Assembly: GCA_031548365.1 (NCBI GenBank)
Contig: JAVBRD010000016.1
Span: 31,898-95,897 of the forward strand
Source: JAVBRD01 sp031548365
GTDB taxonomy: Bacteria > Bacillota > Clostridia > Christensenellales > UBA1750
Length of the DNA stretch: 64,000 nucleotides
Direction: 5' to 3'
The notes beneath the pieces were generated by a model, which saw only the letters and a list, made by a program, of their open reading frames with translations, ran no database searches and had not been told where the DNA came from. The position numbers and the translations under genes were made by a program. Each line of letters opens with the position of its first letter. Position 1 is the stretch's first letter. This document shows, piece by piece, positions 16,163-25,429 of this stretch.

Positions 16163-17158
16163 CTACTCCACATCGCGCATTGTCACATACATTTGCATGT
16201 ATTGAGTCTCTTCTTGTCTGAAGAATTTCACAAACATGGGCGTTTTGATTCCGCCCATGTCAGCAGACGTGATGGTTAACTGTCTTCGCCTCGTCCACAG
16301 GCACAGGTAATCCCATATGCGTACAACGGAAAATGAAAACGGATTCGAAACCGTGACCATGGCACAGCAGCATTCCGGTATGGCCGCAATGGCGCATCCC
16401 TCGCCCGGTGTTCCGCAAACGGCCCGGTCGTCAAAATATAGCCAAACCCCATCGTTCACGCCCATCGGCGTTAAGTGGTACTTCTCGGCGTAGCGGTCAA
16501 GCCGCTGTACATCCGTGTATTCCGCGTGAGCGAAATGGTCGACACTCAAGTCCATACGGTTCAGTTTCACAACCAAGGGGCTGCCGCAGCGCGCGCAGTT
16601 TTCATCCGCGTAGCCCGCGCCTCTTGATCCCTTTGAATCCTGTGTCATATGCCTGGACTGTAAATCGCACAAGTACAGCAAGTCCGCCATATCCGCGCCG
16701 GAGAGCTCGCCCTCCGCTATATTATCTATCGAATACCATGTTGTGTTGCAGCCATAAAGCAGCTCATCATTTACATAATAATGATGCTGGCACCAACAGA
16801 ACTCTCTGTCTCCAAAGCTGCCGCATCCTCTGCATCTGCAGGCCAGCAAGAGCCCAGCCCGAACTTGGTCTCCAAACTCATCGAGCCTGAGAAGAACCTC
16901 ATGCGTCATCGGCGAATCAAAGATCAAACGAATGGATAGTGTCCCATTGTTGATAAAAAGGCTGCATAACGGTTTCCCGTGCTGGGGGTGTTTGCGAAAA
17001 TGCAGCGACCACTCTTTTCTGGTCTTATCTTTCGGCAGAATACCATATGGTTTGAATTGCGGGTGTTTTTGCGTGATGTGGCGATGGATTGCTTCAACGA
17101 CGCGCCTCCCGGCGATGCCGGCGTTTTCCATAAACTCCTGATATGTGTATTCCTGCAC
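16163..17158 (-). CDS. Two-part hypothetical protein, DUF3788-like N-terminus
   Basis: A soluble protein of 331 residues. The GTG at 17158 is chosen because AAAGGAGGG lies seven bases upstream. The first 100 residues (RRVVEAIHRHITQKHPQF..., WSLHFRKHPQHGKPLCSLFINNGTLSIRLIF) resemble the small DUF3788/YdhG-like fold. The middle is rich in Cys (ACRCRGCGSFGDREFCWC, then CARCGSPLV), suggesting one or two metal sites. The C-terminal part is unfamiliar. No membrane segment is seen. It stands alone between the SDR operon and a secreted protein gene. I do not assign a function. Confidence 0.7.
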   Translation of the reverse strand: MQEYTYQEFMENAGIAGRRVVEAIHRHITQKHPQFKPYGILPKDKTRKEWSLHFRKHPQHGKPLCSLFINNGTLSIRLIFDSPMTHEVLLRLDEFGDQVRAGLLLACRCRGCGSFGDREFCWCQHHYYVNDELLYGCNTTWYSIDNIAEGELSGADMADLLYLCDLQSRHMTQDSKGSRGAGYADENCARCGSPLVVKLNRMDLSVDHFAHAEYTDVQRLDRYAEKYHLTPMGVNDGVWLYFDDRAVCGTPGEGCAIAAIPECCCAMVTVSNPFSFSVVRIWDYLCLWTRRRQLTITSADMGGIKTPMFVKFFRQEETQYMQMYVTMRDVE

Positions 17159-17273
17159 AGACAACCCTCCTTTCATTGGCTCTCGGGACGATTGAGTCCA
17201 TGCTTGCCAGATACGTAAAGACACTGCAAAGCTGAAGCGCCCAATTGATCAGGCAACCGCCCAAGGCATAGCA

Positions 17274-18098
17274 TCAAGGCGCGTCGCGTTTGAAAACAAG
17301 CCGAACGAAAACAGCCGAAATTGCCGCCACTGCAGCCACAGATCCGACAATCAGCCCTATCCGTGAGGAGTCGTGCGCAATGTTCTTCGTGTTTTGCTGC
17401 ATGGCCTGCCCGGGCGTATCGGCGGGGACAACCGTCACGCGCGGTTTGAACGTATGCTCAGGCGGGAGATTGAACGCTTCGACGGCTTCATTTCCCGGGT
17501 CGCTCATCAAGATCCACGCGTTTCTGCTCCCCCCAAAGTATTGGAGAAACCCCCACTCGCGGCCTTCAGCGTCCCTGTACGCCTCGGTCACCTTGAAAGA
17601 CCCGTTCACCTTGCGCGAATCAAGCGTGCTCTGGATTTTCCCCGATCCCGGCCATGACCACAACACGATGCTTTCTACTTTGGTCAGCGCGTCGTAAGCG
17701 CCCTCGTACGGGTAGAAATCATCCTTGTGCTCATCGCAAAACGCGAGGCTGTCATACACGAGCAGAAGCTGATCCATGGGAACCCATCCGGCGCTCAGGC
17801 CGCCCGCGCCCAGCTCCGCCACGCCCCAGCGCTTGCCGCCGGATTCGTAGGTGAACATGATGGTCAGGGTTTTGCCGTTCTCCGTCACGCCTGTTTCAGT
17901 AAGTGAGCCCGGCTCTTTTTTCAGCGATACCTGTCCGCCGTCGCCGTTCGCGTAATACCGCCGAAAATGGGCCGCGCACGCATCCTTATGCGCTGCGTAG
18001 AAATCGTCCTGCGGCTCGACGATGACATCGGCGCGCGCGGCGAGCGGAAACACCAGCAACACGAGCAGGAGTGTGAAGGCGAAACACCTCTTGGACAT
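17274..18098 (-). CDS. Secreted, C-terminally membrane-anchored protein of unknown function
   Basis: A 274-residue exported protein. The signal peptide (KRCFAFTLLLVLLVFPLAARA) is at the start and a membrane anchor (GLIVGSVAAVAAISAVFVRLVF) at the end, followed by a short basic tail. The outer part holds two similar-looking beta-rich stretches (WGVAELGAGGLSAGWVPMD and EWGFLQYFGGSRNAWILMSD) that look like tandem SH3-type modules. The ATG at 18098 follows AAGGAGG. It could bind cell wall or an extracellular ligand, but this is inferred from build only. Confidence 0.75.
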   Translation of the reverse strand: MSKRCFAFTLLLVLLVFPLAARADVIVEPQDDFYAAHKDACAAHFRRYYANGDGGQVSLKKEPGSLTETGVTENGKTLTIMFTYESGGKRWGVAELGAGGLSAGWVPMDQLLLVYDSLAFCDEHKDDFYPYEGAYDALTKVESIVLWSWPGSGKIQSTLDSRKVNGSFKVTEAYRDAEGREWGFLQYFGGSRNAWILMSDPGNEAVEAFNLPPEHTFKPRVTVVPADTPGQAMQQNTKNIAHDSSRIGLIVGSVAAVAAISAVFVRLVFKRDAP

Positions 18099-18280
18099 AG
18101 ATAAGCCTCCTTCGGGTGTGCGCCGGATGCGCATGAAAAGCGCTTTCGCCGCCGGAATTCTCGAGACGGGAGATGCGCCGGTGAACCCGATCGCTTCGCG
18201 TAAAGCTCGCGGCCTGTGCGAATACAGTTGCGTATCATTGGTTTCAGCGGTGATAGACCCGCCGGTTCATCGTCGGTCGC

Positions 18281-18790
18281 TTAAAGCAGCCGCTGGATGA
18301 GGACACCCATCCCGAAGGAGAACGCGTTGACCGCCAGCGCGAAGAGCCAGGGCCGCGCTATCGCCTGCCCGTACCTTTCATAATACCACCCTTCGACCAG
18401 CGCGGCGACCAGTTCAAGGGGGGCGATGATCAGGACGGGGTGAAACGCGCTGTACATGCGCAAAATCCAGAAGAACAGCACCGCCAATGGGTTCGTGACC
18501 ACGTTGACGAGAACGAGCAGGAGCAGATCCCTTTTGTCCCGCTTGCCGGTCAAGTAAAAGAAGCCGATCTCCAGCGCGAGCGTGAGTGCCAGGGAGAGCG
18601 CAAGCGCGGATATGAGCGCGCTCCCGCTCATGGCCGCGTCTTTCGCGCATCCGCCAAGGGATGCCGAAGCGAGACCGGGGGCTCGGCTAAGCCTCCGCTC
18701 CTCCTCAAAAGAACGCAAAATGAAACGCCGGACGCGCCAAGAGAGACGTTCAAGGTCTGCCTCCCGTTCCAGGTACTCTTCGGCTGCCAT
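18281..18790 (-). CDS. Small integral membrane protein, unknown
   Basis: The C-terminal 116 residues carry about four hydrophobic segments (SALISALALSLALTLALEIG, LLLLVLVNVVTNPLAVLFFW, VLIIAPLELVAALVEGWY, LFALAVNAFSFGMGVLIQ). The first 53 residues are charged. The start is uncertain: the ATG at 18790 has only a weak GGTGG upstream, and an internal ATG at 18631 would give just the membrane part. No family is recognised. Confidence 0.6.
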   Translation of the reverse strand: MAAEEYLEREADLERLSWRVRRFILRSFEEERRLSRAPGLASASLGGCAKDAAMSGSALISALALSLALTLALEIGFFYLTGKRDKRDLLLLVLVNVVTNPLAVLFFWILRMYSAFHPVLIIAPLELVAALVEGWYYERYGQAIARPWLFALAVNAFSFGMGVLIQRLL

Positions 18791-18996
18791 TCTGGTTATC
18801 CACCGGTTTTGCCGGACTGACTCTCGGCACTCATGATTAGACGCTAACCATGCGGTTTTTGATCCGGATGGCCGCTTGCTCCAACGCGTTCACGCCGAAA
18901 TCGGGCATGTTAAAGGCGGAGAAGGCGCGCGCCGCTCTCCGTCTGGGCGAAAGCGGTCTGATCGCTATGGTTGTGCGGCGCTTCCGTCAATGCCGG

Positions 18997-20748
18997 TTAA
19001 GCCATCGCGCTCTTTGCGTTCAGCGCCGCGTAAACCCCGTTTTCCGCGACCAGCTGCGCGTGCGTGCCCGACTCGGCGACAGACCCGCCGTCCAGCACCA
19101 GAATGCGGTCGGCATGCTGTATCGTGCTCAAGCGGTGCGCGACAACGATGGTCGTCCGCCCCTTCATGAGCGTGTCCAGCGCCTTGATAACTTCGGCCTC
19201 CGCCTCCGAATCGAGCGCCGAGGTCGCTTCGTCCAGCAGAAGGAGGGGCGCGTCCTTGAGGAGCGCGCGCGCGATGGCGATCCTCTGGCGCTGGCCGCCC
19301 GAGATCTGCGTGCCACGCTCGCCCACGGGGGTGTCGTACCCCTGCGGGAGCGCGGCGATGAAGTCGTGGATGTTGGCCTTCATCGCCGCGTCCATCACCT
19401 GTGCGCGGGTTGAACCGGGCTTGCCCAGCGCGATGTTGTCGAGGATTGTGCCGTCAAACACCGCCGCGTCCTGCGGGACATAGGCCGAGAGAGCGCGCAC
19501 GTCGGTGCGGCTCAAATCCTTGATGGAGCGCCCAAAGAGGATGATGTCGCCCGAGTCAACGTCGTAGAAATCCTCAATGAGCTTGATGAGCGTGGACTTT
19601 CCCCCGCCCGATGTGCCGACCAGCGCCACGACCTCTCCCCGCCTGACCGTCGCGGAGAAACCCGAGAATACGCTCCGGCCGCCGGGATACGCGAAGTGTA
19701 CGTCCCGGATGTCCACGGCAACTTCGGCGGATACATCGGGCGGCGCGAGTGTGACGCGCTCTTCTTCAGCGGGCGTGTCCAACAAGTCAAACACGCGCTT
19801 GCCGGAGACCAAGCCGTACTGTATGAATGAAATGAAAGAGCTCAGGCTCTTGACCGCGTCGGCCATCACGCCGGCCACACCCGCGAGAAAGACAAGGCTG
19901 CCCACGTCCATCTCCCCGCGCGTCACCAGGTACGCGCCGAAGATGAAGGACACCGGCTGGGCTGAAAACTGGAACAGGTAGATGAGGCCGTCGATCATGC
20001 CGTTGATCGCGCGGTACTTGATGCGTCTTTGCTGGATCCCGCGGCACAGCTCGCGGTAGCGCGCGGAAAAGCGTTCTTTCAAAAGGAAAACGCGGATGAC
20101 GGGCAAACCCTTGACCGTCTCAATCAGGAAGGACGCAGTGCCCGCCGCGAACTCCTGCGCCTGACGATCGTACTTGCGCCCGCGCGGGTTGAGCGTGACT
20201 GACGCCCAAAGCGCAACACCGCTGAACGCGACGCTCAAGACAGCCATGCGCCAGTCGCGCAGGAACAGGATGACGGCGGATGCGGTGAACATCACGCAAA
20301 ACCTGAACAGGCTGGTGATGGCGAAACCGGCCAGCGAGCCGCCCGCGCGCGCGGTGTCGCTCGTCATGAGCGTGACATACGCGCCCGTTTTCATCTCCAT
20401 GGCGCTGGACACGGGCAGTTTCTGGATGTGCGCGAACAGCGACTTGCGCAGCTCGCCCGTGGCGTACGCCGCGGCTGTGAGCTGATTGTACGTCCCCCAG
20501 CAGATGAGCGGCGTGAGCAGGAGCAGCGCGCCCAGCAAAATGAGCACCGCGTTGACCGCGCCGCCCTCGCCCCCGCTCGTGACCACATTCACCAACTGCT
20601 CGTACAGGTACGGCATGATGAGCGACTGCGCCATTTCAAGCGAGGCGACCAGCCCCCCCGCGATGTACCGCCCGCGCTTGACGCCGAGATAACCGCATAT
20701 CCTGAAAAAAACTCGCGCGAGCGCTCTGAATCCCTCGGTTTTAGCCAT
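18997..20748 (-). CDS. ABC exporter, fused membrane and ATPase subunit (second of pair)
   Basis: A 583-residue half-transporter: six membrane segments (residues about 20-300) then a nucleotide-binding domain. Walker A GTSGGGKST, Q-loop YVPQDAAVF, signature SGGQRQRIAIARALL, Walker B LLLLDEATSALD and His in VVAHRLST are all intact. The ATG at 20748 overlaps the end of the partner gene by 8 bases and has AGGGGGG upstream, so translation is coupled. With the partner it should form a heterodimeric exporter of the multidrug or lipid type. Both subunits keep the catalytic Glu, so neither site is obviously degenerate. The cargo is unknown. Confidence 0.9.
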   Translation of the reverse strand: MAKTEGFRALARVFFRICGYLGVKRGRYIAGGLVASLEMAQSLIMPYLYEQLVNVVTSGGEGGAVNAVLILLGALLLLTPLICWGTYNQLTAAAYATGELRKSLFAHIQKLPVSSAMEMKTGAYVTLMTSDTARAGGSLAGFAITSLFRFCVMFTASAVILFLRDWRMAVLSVAFSGVALWASVTLNPRGRKYDRQAQEFAAGTASFLIETVKGLPVIRVFLLKERFSARYRELCRGIQQRRIKYRAINGMIDGLIYLFQFSAQPVSFIFGAYLVTRGEMDVGSLVFLAGVAGVMADAVKSLSSFISFIQYGLVSGKRVFDLLDTPAEEERVTLAPPDVSAEVAVDIRDVHFAYPGGRSVFSGFSATVRRGEVVALVGTSGGGKSTLIKLIEDFYDVDSGDIILFGRSIKDLSRTDVRALSAYVPQDAAVFDGTILDNIALGKPGSTRAQVMDAAMKANIHDFIAALPQGYDTPVGERGTQISGGQRQRIAIARALLKDAPLLLLDEATSALDSEAEAEVIKALDTLMKGRTTIVVAHRLSTIQHADRILVLDGGSVAESGTHAQLVAENGVYAALNAKSAMA

Positions 20749-22486
20749 GCGCCGCACCCCCCTGGGCTTGCGCAAGCGCCATTTGGTAGTACCGGCCCTT
20801 GGCCGCCATCAACTCGTCCCGCGTGCCTTGCTCCACTACGCGGCCGACTTCCAGAAAGAGGATGCGGTCGACGTTTTTGAGCGTGGAGAGCCGGTGCGCC
20901 ACGATCACGGCGGCGCGTCCCTCCAGCAGTCGGTCGAGCGCCCTTTGCACCTCGGCTTCTGACGCGGTGTCCAGCGCGGATGTTGCCTCGTCAAGCAGGA
21001 CGAGCGGGGCGTCTTTCAAAATCGCTCTCGCGATGGCGATACGCTGCTTCTGCCCGCCGGACAGCCGCGCGCCCGATTCGCCGACCTGTGTGTCCACGCC
21101 CTGCGGAAGGCTTTGCACAAAGTCGGTCAGGTACGCCGCGTCGATGGCGGCCATGACCTCTTCGCGCGTGGCGTTTTCCCGGCCGTTGAGCACGTTTTCG
21201 TACAGCGTGCCGTCAAAGAGCGTGGGATCCTGCGTGACGATGGACAGCCCCCTGCGCAGCGCGTCGGGTGCCCAGCTCTCCGCGGGATGCCCGAAGAGGC
21301 CGAAGCGCCCGCTCTCGTGCGAGTACAGGCGGCAAATGAGGCGGAGCACGCTGCTTTTCCCGCATCCACTCGGGCCGACCAGCCCAACCTTTTCCCCGCG
21401 CGATACGCTCAGGGCGAGCGCGTCGAAGATCGCGGGCTGATCCGGGTAGCCGAAGCGCAGTCCTTCCATGTCGACCAGGAGCGCGCGTCCTTCGGGCGTG
21501 ACGGCTTCCCCCTCCGGCTCAAGCGGGAGGTCGAGCACCTCATAGATGCGCGACGCCTGCGCCGTCCCCGTTCGGATGGCGTTTGCCATGTAGCTCAAAA
21601 GGTCGAGGGCGTTGCGGATCTGCGCGCTGATGGCGATGAACGCGATGATCGTGCCCACCGTGGCGTCGCCGCGCCGCGCGAGGAAGAGGCCCAACGCCAT
21701 CGTAGCAACGACGGGGAGGAGACCTGATATGTACCTCGTGGCCTGAAGTTTCACGCCCGCTTTTTCCGCCTCGACCGCGGAGGCGACCGCAGCGTCGGAT
21801 TGCGCGGCGAACCGCCTCGTCATCTCGCCACCGAGGTTGAACGACTTGGTCACCATCAGCCCGCTAAGCATGTCGGTCGCCACGTTCATGGCTTTTCCCA
21901 CGAGCGCTGAACGCTGCTTCTGCTGTTTCTCGATGGGCGCGCTGATGCGCCGCGTGGCGAAAATTGCCAGCGGCAAGAGCACGATGTACACGATGGAGAG
22001 CTGCCAGCTGAGCAAGACGCAGCTCACCAGCGCGACCACAGCCATGATGCTTACGCGCGCAAGCCATGTGAACCGCCCGGCAACCGCTTCGCACAGGTCG
22101 TACACATCGCTGTTCATGCGAACAACGAGGTCGCCCGAGCGCAGCTGTTTGTCCAGTGCTTCCGTTTTCGCGCGCAAAAGCACGCCGTACGCGCGCATGC
22201 GCAGATCAAGGAAGATGCGCTCGCTCCCGATGGCGTTGATGATGTTGCTGAGCGCCACGCGCCCGAAATCCAGCGCGAGCAGGGCGGCGATCGGCAGGAC
22301 GAGCGCGAGCATCGCGCCTGTTTCCCCCGCGACGCCATGATCAACCATCCGTCCGTAAAGCCGCGATGTGTTTGTTTGCAGAAGCCCCGCGCCAAAGGAC
22401 ATGGTCAAGATCATCAGAATCCAGACCCAGTGCTTTTTACTGTCCATGAACAGGCGGATGAGCGGGTGCCTTGATTTTGGGTTCAT
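20741..22486 (-). CDS. ABC exporter, fused membrane and ATPase subunit (first of pair)
   Basis: A 581-residue half-transporter with six N-terminal membrane segments and a C-terminal ATPase. Walker A is GPSGCGKSS, the signature LSGGQKQRIAIARAIL, Walker B LVLLDEATSALD, and the switch His is in VVAHRLST. The start at 22486 follows GGGAGG; longer frames upstream are Arg/Pro-rich and not protein-like. It lies 125 bases after alkA and is probably cotranscribed with the ada-ogt-alkA genes or read from its own promoter. It is coupled to the second subunit by an 8-base overlap. Confidence 0.9.
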   Translation of the reverse strand: MNPKSRHPLIRLFMDSKKHWVWILMILTMSFGAGLLQTNTSRLYGRMVDHGVAGETGAMLALVLPIAALLALDFGRVALSNIINAIGSERIFLDLRMRAYGVLLRAKTEALDKQLRSGDLVVRMNSDVYDLCEAVAGRFTWLARVSIMAVVALVSCVLLSWQLSIVYIVLLPLAIFATRRISAPIEKQQKQRSALVGKAMNVATDMLSGLMVTKSFNLGGEMTRRFAAQSDAAVASAVEAEKAGVKLQATRYISGLLPVVATMALGLFLARRGDATVGTIIAFIAISAQIRNALDLLSYMANAIRTGTAQASRIYEVLDLPLEPEGEAVTPEGRALLVDMEGLRFGYPDQPAIFDALALSVSRGEKVGLVGPSGCGKSSVLRLICRLYSHESGRFGLFGHPAESWAPDALRRGLSIVTQDPTLFDGTLYENVLNGRENATREEVMAAIDAAYLTDFVQSLPQGVDTQVGESGARLSGGQKQRIAIARAILKDAPLVLLDEATSALDTASEAEVQRALDRLLEGRAAVIVAHRLSTLKNVDRILFLEVGRVVEQGTRDELMAAKGRYYQMALAQAQGGAAHG

Positions 22487-22611
22487 CAACGAACCTCCCA
22501 TTCTACACGCGCGCAGATCGTGAGCCCGCGGCGGTGGGGCGCTTATTCTGCATCCATCGCCAAAAACCTTTGCCGGCCCGGGGATTCGCGCAGCACAGGC
22601 GGGTCGCGGCC

Positions 22612-23307
22612 TTACCCCTTGGCTTGCGCGCGCTTCCGCGCCAACGCCTTTTTCTGCGCCCCGGTTTTGGGCGCGGGATCGGACAGCCCGGAGCAGGCTC
22701 CCCCTGCGATCGCCCAAAGATAGAGACTGGCCACGGTGGCGTACGGCGAGTACCGTCGCCTGTACTTTGCAAACAGCGCCGGGGTAATTTTGCGGTGTCC
22801 ATACAGCATCCTGAGCCCGCGGTGGATCGCGAGGTCATCCCAGCTCATCACATCCATGCGCTGCATGGAGAACGTCATCAGCATTTCCGCCGTCCAAGCG
22901 CCGATCCCCTTGAGCCTGACGAGCCGCTCGCACACTTCGCCGTCCGTCATCTCGCGCAAACGCGACAGATCCAGGCCGCCATCTGCGACCGCATTGGCGA
23001 TTTCCTTGATATAGCCCGCCTTGCGCATGGTCATGCCGCAGGTCTGCAGCTCTTCAGCGGCGATGGACGCGACGCGCTTCGGCGTCAGGGGGGCGAAACG
23101 CGTCTGAACACGCTCCCAAACGGTGCCGAGCGCTTTTGTGGAGATCTGCTGACCCACAATCGCGTTGACCAGCGCTACGAACATGTCCGGGATGACCGCG
23201 CGGTCGATGTGCCCGATGGCGTCCATCGCTTTGGCAAGTATGGGATCCCTCGCTTTCAGGTGGCTGACCTCGCGCTCGCCGTACTCAAAAACCAGTCTTT
23301 CAGACAT
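22612..23307 (-). CDS. DNA-3-methyladenine glycosylase, AlkA/HhH-GPD family
   Basis: A 231-residue base-excision enzyme. The helix-hairpin-helix (LVRLKGIGAWTAEMLM) is followed by the catalytic Asp region (DVMSWDDLAIHRGL). FVALVNAIVGQQISTKALGTVW is the family-typical core helix. It removes alkylated purines. It overlaps the upstream methyltransferase gene by 8 bases and is third in an ada-ogt-alkA operon. The last 25 residues are Lys/Arg/Ala-rich and may aid DNA binding. Confidence 0.9.
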   Translation of the reverse strand: MSERLVFEYGEREVSHLKARDPILAKAMDAIGHIDRAVIPDMFVALVNAIVGQQISTKALGTVWERVQTRFAPLTPKRVASIAAEELQTCGMTMRKAGYIKEIANAVADGGLDLSRLREMTDGEVCERLVRLKGIGAWTAEMLMTFSMQRMDVMSWDDLAIHRGLRMLYGHRKITPALFAKYRRRYSPYATVASLYLWAIAGGACSGLSDPAPKTGAQKKALARKRAQAKG

Positions 23308-23767
23308 GGCGTTTCTCCAGCTGCAGCAGGTACTCCTTGACGGGAAGCCCTCCCGCGTAACCGGTCAGGCCGCCATCCTTCCCCGTCACGCGGTGGCACG
23401 GCACGATGATGGCGATGGGGTTGCGGTTGTTCGCCATGCCGACGGCGCGGCACGCCCGCGGGTTGCCGACCATCACAGCCACATCCTCGTAACTGCGGGT
23501 TTCTCCGAATGGGATGGTCATGAGCGCATTCCAGACCGCCATCTGAAAATCCGTACCGCGCAGGGCGATCGGCACGGAAAACGCCTTGCGCTTGCCGCCG
23601 AAGTATTCAAAGAGCTGCGCGGCGGCCTGCGCGATGAGCGGCGTTTCGGCCGTCTCAAACCCGCTCGGGACCTTTTCGCCGCCAAAGAACAAGCGGATGA
23701 TTGCACCGTTATCCTCGGCGATGCCCACGCTGCCGACCGGCGTACCGTAACAATAAACACTTTTCAC
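23300..23767 (-). CDS. ogt: Methylated-DNA--protein-cysteine methyltransferase (Ogt/MGMT)
   Basis: A 155-residue suicide repair protein that transfers alkyl groups from O6-alkylguanine to itself. The active-site motif IIVPCHRVTG is intact, and the DNA-binding helix is represented by GNPRACRAVGMANNRNP. The start is GTG at 23767, overlapping the stop of the ada-like gene by four bases (GTGA). It is the second gene of an adaptive-response operon. Confidence 0.95.
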   Translation of the reverse strand: MKSVYCYGTPVGSVGIAEDNGAIIRLFFGGEKVPSGFETAETPLIAQAAAQLFEYFGGKRKAFSVPIALRGTDFQMAVWNALMTIPFGETRSYEDVAVMVGNPRACRAVGMANNRNPIAIIVPCHRVTGKDGGLTGYAGGLPVKEYLLQLEKRHV

Positions 23768-24339
23768 GGTTTCGTTCCCTGCCTCTCCGCTCGCGCCCGG
23801 GCGCGGCAGTCCTTGGGGGTTGTTCCCGATTGCTTCCTGAAAAAGCCGTAAAAAGACGGCAGGCTGCCAAAACCAATGTCTCCCGCAATCTCAATGATGG
23901 GGCGATCCGTTTCCGCCAGCATTTTTTTTGCGTAATCGGCGCGTATTTTGCTCAAGTACGCGCCGGGCGCAACGCCATACCGCTGCCGAAAGACCATGGC
24001 CAAATGGTTCGCCGACACGCCAAGGCGCTTCATCTCCGCCGAAAGCCGCTCCCGCTCCCCAAAGAGATCATCCATCAGCGCCTTTGTGCGATCCGCCAGC
24101 TCACGCGCGGGCGCATAATCGAGCAAGTCCGGCCGGCAGCGCTTGCACGGACGAAAACCGGCTCTTTCGGCCTCTTCCCGCGCCTCAAAATAACGCACGT
24201 TTCTTTGGAGCGGCGTTCTTGACTTACAGGACGGGCGGCAGTACACGCCTACCGTTTTGACGGCGTAAAAGAATGCCCCGTCACAGCCCGCATCACAGCG
24301 AATAACCGCATTCCACATCTCTTCCTCAGCCAAACGCAT
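23764..24339 (-). CDS. ada: Ada-like methyl-phosphotriester sensor and AraC-type activator
   Basis: A 191-residue protein combining the Ada N-terminal zinc domain with one AraC HTH region. The four zinc Cys are visible in VGVYCRPSC and FRPCKRCRPD; in Ada, the first of these accepts the methyl group from DNA phosphotriesters. The HTH spans roughly residues 95-185 (LGVSANHLAMVFRQRYG, GDIGFGSLPSFYGFFRKQSG). The C-terminal MGMT domain of E. coli Ada is absent and is encoded instead by the next gene. The start at 24339 follows GGGGGA. A TATACT -10 box lies at 24381-24386. Methylation should switch on this operon. Confidence 0.92.
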   Translation of the reverse strand: MRLAEEEMWNAVIRCDAGCDGAFFYAVKTVGVYCRPSCKSRTPLQRNVRYFEAREEAERAGFRPCKRCRPDLLDYAPARELADRTKALMDDLFGERERLSAEMKRLGVSANHLAMVFRQRYGVAPGAYLSKIRADYAKKMLAETDRPIIEIAGDIGFGSLPSFYGFFRKQSGTTPKDCRARARAERQGTKP

Positions 24340-24430
24340 GCGCGTCCCCCCAGCCTGCTCACGCTCCCTGTTTTCATATAAGTATAGCACGGCGCGGACG
24401 TTTCGTCTTATCGCATTTAACGATGCAATT

Positions 24431-24458
24431 AAAAAACCCGCAAACTTAGTTGCGGGCT
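24431..24458 (-). terminator. Intrinsic terminator of the lipoprotein gene
   Basis: CCCGCAA (24437-24443) and TTGCGGG (24450-24456) form a 7-bp GC-rich stem with a 6-base loop. On the minus strand six T residues (24431-24436) follow directly. It ends transcription of the lipoprotein gene before the ada operon. Confidence 0.88.
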
Positions 24459-24486
24459 TTTGCTATCACACGCGCCAAAGCGCGCA

Positions 24487-25266
24487 TCACTTCTTGGCTT
24501 TGTCGACTTCTTTTTTGAAGCCGTCCACGGTCACCGGCGATATTTTCGCCCAAGCGTCCGCGACCTTTTTATCGTTTGATTTGGCGACGAGCTTGTTGTC
24601 CTTGTCGACGACGAAGCGCTGCGGCTCCACGCCCTGATCGTTGATGTACCACTTCAGGTCGTTGTCGTAGAACAGCGGGAGAATCACGGTATCGTCGAAG
24701 TTCGGCTCCATGAAATTGGCGTTAAGCTTGGGCTCCTTCATGGTCTTCATGTTCTGATCGGAGTAGTTGAGCGCGACATAGACTTCCTTCTGTGAAACCT
24801 TGCCCTTGTAGACGGCTTCCACACGGAACAGATAGACCTTGACGTTGTCGTGATAGTTGGAGTTGGGTTTGGTGATGTCCTTGATGTCGCGCACGGCGTG
24901 ATCATCGCGGACAAACTTGATAAACTGCCCCATGATCACGATGTCGCAATTCTTGATGACGTCGAGGTAGCTCTTCATATCGCCGGCGTTGTCAATGGGG
25001 CCTCCGGCGGACACAGGGGTTGTCAAGGGGGTGGTCGAAGCACCAGGCGTCAGAGCCGCGGGCGTGGGCAGAGCTGAGGGCGCAGGCGAGGGTGTGGCGA
25101 TGCCAGGCGTAAGCGAAGCGCCGGGCGTCGCATTCGCAGGTACGACAGGGGTGCCGACAGCCGCGCCGGTGGGCGCGGGCGTCACCTTGGGCGCTTCGGG
25201 CGAGCACGCGGTCAAGGCCAGCGCCATCAGCGCGGCCAGCGCAAGACAAATCAGTCTTCTCTTCAT
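24487..25266 (-). CDS. Lipoprotein of unknown function
   Basis: A 259-residue exported lipoprotein with lipobox LTAC. It has a Thr/Pro/Ala/Ser-rich linker of about 65 residues and a globular domain (residues about 95-255) beginning SYLDVIKNCDIVIMGQFIKF. The globular part has mixed alpha/beta composition (VYLFRVEAVYKGKVSQKEVYVALNYS) and no motif I recognise. The linker style matches the binding lipoproteins of this window, but no permease is adjacent. It is a single-gene unit with its own terminator. Confidence 0.8.
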   Translation of the reverse strand: MKRRLICLALAALMALALTACSPEAPKVTPAPTGAAVGTPVVPANATPGASLTPGIATPSPAPSALPTPAALTPGASTTPLTTPVSAGGPIDNAGDMKSYLDVIKNCDIVIMGQFIKFVRDDHAVRDIKDITKPNSNYHDNVKVYLFRVEAVYKGKVSQKEVYVALNYSDQNMKTMKEPKLNANFMEPNFDDTVILPLFYDNDLKWYINDQGVEPQRFVVDKDNKLVAKSNDKKVADAWAKISPVTVDGFKKEVDKAKK

Positions 25267-25429
25267 GTCGATCCTCCAGTAATCATCAGGGAGATTAAAG
25301 CCGTTTTGCTATCCGCGCCATTATACATAAAAGCGACGCCTTCCGCAAGAGGAGATGCACATTAGACGCCGCAGGAAGCGCCCAGGTTCCCTCGAAAATA
25401 AACATATTTTACCGAACTTTACGTCCGTG

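Noticed and set aside
18844..18989. Open frame continuing in phase after the exporter stop codon (about 50 residues, ending KNRMVSV)
   Set aside because: No start signal or family; open frames of this size are common by chance in this composition. Stop-codon read-through was considered but nothing supports it.
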